NCBI GenBank assembly: GCA_002348045.1
Contig: DDYO01000186.1
Coordinates: forward strand, 1 to 45,087
Source of the DNA: Anaerolineales bacterium UBA2232
GTDB lineage: Bacteria; Chloroflexota; Anaerolineae; UBA2200
Length of the DNA: 45,087 bases
Reading direction: 5' to 3'
Below, in pieces: positions 42,106-45,087 of this stretch (positions within the stretch are counted from its first letter, which is position 1; the number at the start of each line of letters is the position of its first letter). Both the position numbers and the translations under genes were made by a program. The notes under the pieces were generated by a model. The model worked only from the letters and a program-made list of their open reading frames with translations, did no database searches and was not told the origin of the DNA.

Positions 42106-42142
42106 CTCAGTCTGTGAGGCTCATGGCCCGTTAGCTCTTCTG

Positions 42143-42391
42143 TCACTCCTCGTCGGTGGGCGGCGCGATAGCCTCGGCCGATGAGCTCCGGCGCCTGGCG
42201 CGCCGCTCCTTACGCTGAGTGTACGAGGGCAGATTGTCCAACAGGTCGGCGCCACGAATCACAAGCTTGTTGGCTAGTTTCCGCGCCGGCACTTTGCCAC
42301 TGTACACCATCCGTTGGGCCGTGCGTTTGCCCATACCGAACATCTCAGCGATCTCTTCAATCGTGTACAGTGCATCTCTGTCAATGCGCAT
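42143..42391 (-). CDS. small HTH DNA-binding protein, excisionase/BldC-like (copy 2)
   Basis: This 82-aa protein shares MRIxRxALYTIxEIAEMFGMG and the rest of the HTH with copy 1 at 41122-41337 (a few substitutions in 58 residues). It then has its own basic and acidic tail (RKERRARRRSSS ... PPTDEE). It is a single winged HTH with no effector domain. I start it at ATG 42391 by comparison with copy 1; a TTG two codons upstream (42397) is possible. It has a good promoter (42490-42518) inside array C and its own terminator, so it is a complete one-gene unit. Confidence 0.9.
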   Translation of the reverse strand: MRIDRDALYTIEEIAEMFGMGKRTAQRMVYSGKVPARKLANKLVIRGADLLDNLPSYTQRKERRARRRSSSAEAIAPPTDEE

Positions 42392-42484
42392 GCTCAACCG
42401 CCTAGATCACTCCTCCAGCACCCAGCCCGCACGCCGCAGGACACCGAGCATAACCCCCAATAGACCCCTTTGCACTCGGTTTTC

Positions 42485-42507
42485 GCCATATTATACGCTA
42501 CTATTCC
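42485..42507. repeat. short phased repeat C
   Basis: GCCATATTATACGC followed by CTACTATTCCC: two or three units of the same motif, overlapping the promoter of HTH copy 2. If the HTH protein binds it, it would control its own gene. Confidence 0.5.
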
Positions 42508-42518
42508 CCCACTAGCAA
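42490..42518 (-). promoter_or_regulatory. promoter of HTH copy 2
   Basis: On the minus strand there is TTGCTA (42518-42513), a 17-nt spacer and TATAAT (42495-42490). The leader to the ATG at 42391 is about 92 nt. Confidence 0.8.
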
Positions 42519-42576
42519 CATGTTTCACGATCCCCACATAGGCCTTGCTGGACAATTCAAGTGCAGACATGGCGAC

Positions 42577-42627
42577 CGATGCCACCCGCTTGCGGGGTCC
42601 CTGTAGTCCGGGGCTGAGTTGGCATCG
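42577..42627. other. possible structured element (three-way junction)
   Basis: CGATGCCA (42577-42584) pairs with TGGCATCG (42620-42627). Inside are a CCCGC/GCGGG hairpin (42585-42589 with 42592-42596) and a weaker CCC/GGG hairpin. It may be a small RNA, a transcription boundary or an att-like site. Confidence 0.35.
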
Positions 42628-42660
42628 CTCTCCACCCGTGCGCCGCGACGTCCATGGCTC

Positions 42661-42732
42661 TTGATACCGCTATTACACCTTAATCACGCCGCTTATCACC
42701 CTGAACAGACCGCATTAATACCTTATTATACT
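42661..42732. repeat. phased repeat array D
   Basis: This is the clearest array: six CC dinucleotides spaced exactly 11, 11, 10, 11 and 11 bp, each followed by an A/T-rich core (for example CCGCTATTACA, CCTTAATCACG, CCGCATTAATA, CCTTATTATAC). Confidence 0.75.
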
Positions 42733-42860
42733 CGCTGTCGATCAATCTTCACTGGCTAGTCCACGGCCTTACAACGCACCTTGCGCGACTGGTCCCGGTA
42801 AAATCCACCGCAGCGTTCCGCCTCCAGAGCCCGCATAGTTCAATGATGGTCTCTTTCACT

Positions 42861-42980
42861 GTCATATTATACTGTATTTACGCCTGTTAATGCCTTAGAA
42901 TACCCCATTTATGGCCTGCGCTGGGGCTAATGGCCAGCGAGTGCCGTTTCAATGCCGTTTGTGCGCCATTTGCCTACGCT
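42861..42980. repeat. phased repeat array E
   Basis: A long array with CC at 10, 10, 12, 19, 10, 11, 11 and 7 bp: CCTGTTAATG, CCTTAGAATA, CCCCATTTATGG and, further right, GC-richer units CCGTTTCAATG and CCGTTTGTGCG. Confidence 0.65.
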
Positions 42981-43186
42981 TTGTTCCCATCTATGGTCTC
43001 CAACATACTAGACGAAGAGAGTGAGACACAGATACGGCAACACGGGCAAGTCATGTGACGGCAGCCATCACGGCCCGCCCCTTCCCGCCGGTGCCAGGGC
43101 TCAACGTATGCCAGACAGCTTGTTCGCCCTGCGCCGCGCTCAGCCCTCTCCGATCACAGAGAACGCCAGCTACTACCTGATAGTAC

Positions 43187-43247
43187 CCCACTAGTCCCCA
43201 CTTTGGTCCATTTTACGCCATTATACGCCATTTATTGCCTATTATGA
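43187..43247. repeat. phased repeat array F
   Basis: Four nearly identical 10-bp units in perfect register: CCATTTTACG, CCATTATACG, CCATTTATTG and CCTATTATGA (43208-43247). They are preceded by weaker CC-containing units back to about 43187. Confidence 0.75.
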
Positions 43248-43455
43248 CTGCTGGTGTTGCAGGACGTCAGAAGCTTTCATGGCTCAGTCAGCGAGCTGGA
43301 ACTCGGAACTGGGGAAGAACAGGGACTGGATAGCTACGCAGGAGATACTGACACAGGCCGTGCGACTAACCACTGCCAAAGCGGTTTGCCCGCGGCATCC
43401 AGGGTTCATACCATGAGAATGGGAAGGTAACCGGTTTGAGGGATTTTAGAGGTGA

Positions 43456-44640
43456 CTAGGACTGACGGACGATCTTGATGAACTTGCGCCTGCCCGCACG
43501 AATGATCGTTTCTTCCTCAGGCTGAACCAGTTCAGACAGATCGTCGACCTTGTTGTCGTTGATTCGGACGCCGCCCTGAGTAATCAGGCGGCGAGCTTCA
43601 CTGCTGGAAGAGGCCAGACCCGCGCCGACGAGCACGTCGATGATTGGGGTTGGCGCGGAAAGAGCGTACTCGGGCACGTCACTGGGCAGCTCACGCTGCT
43701 GAAACACCCGAACGAATTCCTCTTCAGCCTGCCGAGCCTGTTGGTTGCCGTAAAACTGCTCTACAATATCCCTCGCCAAGAGCATCTTGATATCCCGAGG
43801 GTTGGTTGCACCCGAGCTGATCCCACGCCGGATCTCCTCAAGCTTGCCATCGGGAATTCTGCTGACCAAGGTCAGATAAGCATCCAGCATGGCGTCACTA
43901 ATGGACATGGCCTTGCCGTACATTTCACCGGGCGGATCCGTAAGGTCAATGGTGTTGCCAAAGCTCTTGCTCATCTTGCGCCCGTCGGTGCCCGGCAACA
44001 GGGGTACCAGAAAGATGTCCTGCCCGGGTAGCCCCAGGCTCGCCTGCAGCTCGCGGCCGGCCAGATTGTTGAACTTTTGGTCCATCCCACCAAACTCAAC
44101 GTCCGCCTGCACGGCCACCGAATCATAGGCTTGCAGCAACGGGTACATCAGCTCCATCAGGCTGAGGGGGCGACCCTGGTCCCATCGTTGGCGAAAGGTC
44201 TCGTGAGCCATCATCTGAGCAAGGGTGAACCGGCTCGAGAGATTAAACACATCCTTGAGCGAGAATTGGCCGAACCACTCACTTTGCCAGCGCACCTCGG
44301 TGCGGGCTCGATCTACAAGGATAAAGAACTGCTGCATGTAGGTCTCGGCGTTGCTCTTGACTTCCTCAGCGCTGAGCATCACCCGGCTCTCATCGCGCCC
44401 GCTAGGATCACCAATCTGCGCCGTCCAGTCGCCAACGATGAGCACCACCTGGTGGCCCATGTCCTGAAACTGGCGGAGCTTGCGCAGGCCGACGGCATGG
44501 CCAATGTGCAGGTTGGGCTTACTGGGGTCAAATCCTTGCTTGAGTCGCAGTTTGCGGCCCGATCTGAGTTTAGCCTCCAGTTCCTCGCGGACGATTACCT
44601 CGGCCACAGTTCGATCAAAGATGCTCTGAATGGGGTCCAT
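43456..44640 (-). CDS. tyrS: tyrosyl-tRNA synthetase
   Basis: This 394-aa class I synthetase charges tRNA-Tyr. It has the HIGH motif (45-48, in PNLHIGHAVG), KMSKS (222-226, in DGRKMSKSFGN) and a C-terminal S4 RNA-binding domain (about 328-394: DVLVGAGLASSSSEARRLITQGGVRIND). It belongs to the shorter TyrZ-like group. GAGGA precedes the ATG. The leader is only about 30 nt, so there is no room for a T-box. Confidence 0.97.
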   Translation of the reverse strand: MDPIQSIFDRTVAEVIVREELEAKLRSGRKLRLKQGFDPSKPNLHIGHAVGLRKLRQFQDMGHQVVLIVGDWTAQIGDPSGRDESRVMLSAEEVKSNAETYMQQFFILVDRARTEVRWQSEWFGQFSLKDVFNLSSRFTLAQMMAHETFRQRWDQGRPLSLMELMYPLLQAYDSVAVQADVEFGGMDQKFNNLAGRELQASLGLPGQDIFLVPLLPGTDGRKMSKSFGNTIDLTDPPGEMYGKAMSISDAMLDAYLTLVSRIPDGKLEEIRRGISSGATNPRDIKMLLARDIVEQFYGNQQARQAEEEFVRVFQQRELPSDVPEYALSAPTPIIDVLVGAGLASSSSEARRLITQGGVRINDNKVDDLSELVQPEEETIIRAGRRKFIKIVRQS

Positions 44641-44669
44641 GAACAGTCCTCGCTACTGGGTTATATCGG

Positions 44670-44678
44670 ATTATACCA
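44670..44678 (-). promoter_or_regulatory. extended -10 promoter of tyrS
   Basis: The minus strand reads TGGTATAAT (44678-44670). No clear -35 box is seen. Confidence 0.6.
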
Positions 44679-44779
44679 CAAGTGACTGCGGCTTCTGACT
44701 TGGGGCGCACAGAAGCCGAAGCAAGAGGAGCTTAGCAGCAACGTGCCGTCCGGCAACGCTATGGTCCCGTGGAGCCCGC

Positions 44780-45087
44780 CTACTCGTAGCGCAGCGCCTG
44801 AATGGGATTCAGGGCAGCAGCGCGCGTCGCGGGATATATCCCAAAGAAGAGGCCCACCGCCAACGAGAAACCGACGGCCAGCACGACGGAACTGAGGGAG
44901 ACCGAGGTTTGCAGGACTCCTGTCGCCGTAACAATGCCCGCCACCAGGGCTCCAAAGCCGATACCAATCACACCACCCAGGATACTGAGGACAATCGCCT
45001 CGACGAGGAACTGGACCATGATGTCACTCCGCTTGGCGCCCACGGCCTTGCGGATGCCAATTTCCCGGGTCCGCTCGGTCACGGACA
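44780..45087 (-). CDS. MacB/FtsX-type ABC transporter permease, C-terminal part
   Basis: The gene enters from beyond the right edge; about 100 residues are visible. MTERTREIGIRKAVGAKRSDIMVQFLVEA is the cytoplasmic motif before the third helix of MacB-like permeases, followed by two helices (GGVIGIGFGALVAGIV, VVLAVGFSLAVGLFFGIYPA) and the typical end ATRAAALNPIQALRYE. These permeases work with a LolD-like ATPase in export or mechanotransmission. The N-terminus and periplasmic domain are outside the window. Confidence 0.93.
   Translation of the reverse strand, partial: SVTERTREIGIRKAVGAKRSDIMVQFLVEAIVLSILGGVIGIGFGALVAGIVTATGVLQTSVSLSSVVLAVGFSLAVGLFFGIYPATRAAALNPIQALRYE

Larger units (their letters stand above)
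41338..42142. other. non-coding region between the two HTH genes
   Basis: These 805 nt contain three phased-repeat arrays and a terminator (listed separately). A minus-strand frame (41592-41795) with GASVVETIRRERAYPPRPKY looks somewhat protein-like, but it has no start signal and runs into array A2, so I do not call it. The interspersed arrays are much richer in A+T than the rest of the window. Confidence 0.55.
42392..43455. other. 1-kb non-coding region carrying phased repeats
   Basis: No frame looks coding. It holds the HTH copy 2 promoter, arrays C to F, and a possible three-way-junction structure at 42577-42627. From about 43250 to 43455 I see nothing recognisable. Confidence 0.6.

Noticed and set aside
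41122..42391. Prophage or integrative element based on excisionase-like proteins
   Set aside because: No integrase, portal, capsid or relaxase gene occurs in the window, and the flanking genes are core genes (holA, tyrS).
41501..43247. CRISPR array
   Set aside because: Units are 10-11 bp and degenerate, with no 25-40 nt repeats or unique spacers, and no cas genes are present.
44641..44700. T-box leader for tyrS
   Set aside because: The leader between the -10 box and the ATG is only about 30 nt, far too short.

Overview
The window (about 60% G+C by eye) looks like chromosomal DNA of a Gram-positive-like or monoderm bacterium, most probably Chloroflexota of the Anaerolineae type. The basis is the DnaB / DnaD-like / DnaC-like loader cluster, a bacterial glycerol-1-phosphate dehydrogenase, ATP-type PEP carboxykinase, many small stress and membrane proteins, and no outer-membrane genes. 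The assignment is an inference and no 16S gene is present. The window opens inside a tRNA-Arg(CCT) and closes inside a MacB/FtsX-type permease.

Region 1 (about 0.2-11.2 kb) is a stress and envelope block, mostly on the minus strand: GlsB/YeaQ proteins, CsbD proteins, YtxH, YggT, a CBS-pair protein, a rhomboid protease, an RNB exoribonuclease and a GAF sensor kinase with a NarL-type regulator. A [GlsB]-spacer-CsbD module occurs three times, one copy with a decayed CsbD and one without GlsB. The spacer carries conserved hairpins. The block is bounded by two related sequences made of a terminator and the last codons of a transketolase-like gene, which looks like the footprint of an old insertion or duplication.

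Region 2 (11-28 kb) is metabolic and housekeeping: a transketolase-like enzyme, an XRE regulator/membrane-protein pair, a GyrI-like protein, glycerol-1-phosphate dehydrogenase, MutM, a PPC-domain protein, an SPL-type radical SAM protein, a beta-propeller lipoprotein, uridine kinase, PEP carboxykinase followed by an Amt/Rh-family protein that has lost both pore histidines, and a minus-strand operon of phosphoribosyltransferase, TIGR00725/LOG-like, ThpR and amidohydrolase genes.

Region 3 (28-41 kb, plus strand) holds secG with a peptide-binding protein, then DUF151 nuclease - dnaB - dnaD-like - a helicase loader with two tandem AAA+ domains - a glycoside-hydrolase-like membrane protein, mostly joined by start/stop overlaps, then adenosine deaminase, a TolB-like propeller, a zinc alcohol dehydrogenase, DUF6391 and holA.

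Region 4 (41.1-43.45 kb) is the oddest part. Two near-identical small excisionase/BldC-like HTH genes lie among about 2 kb of non-coding DNA carrying at least seven arrays of a degenerate CC-nn-TTA motif repeated every 10-11 bp, i.e. once per helical turn. I infer that these are head-to-tail binding arrays for the HTH proteins. tyrS and the permease fragment follow.
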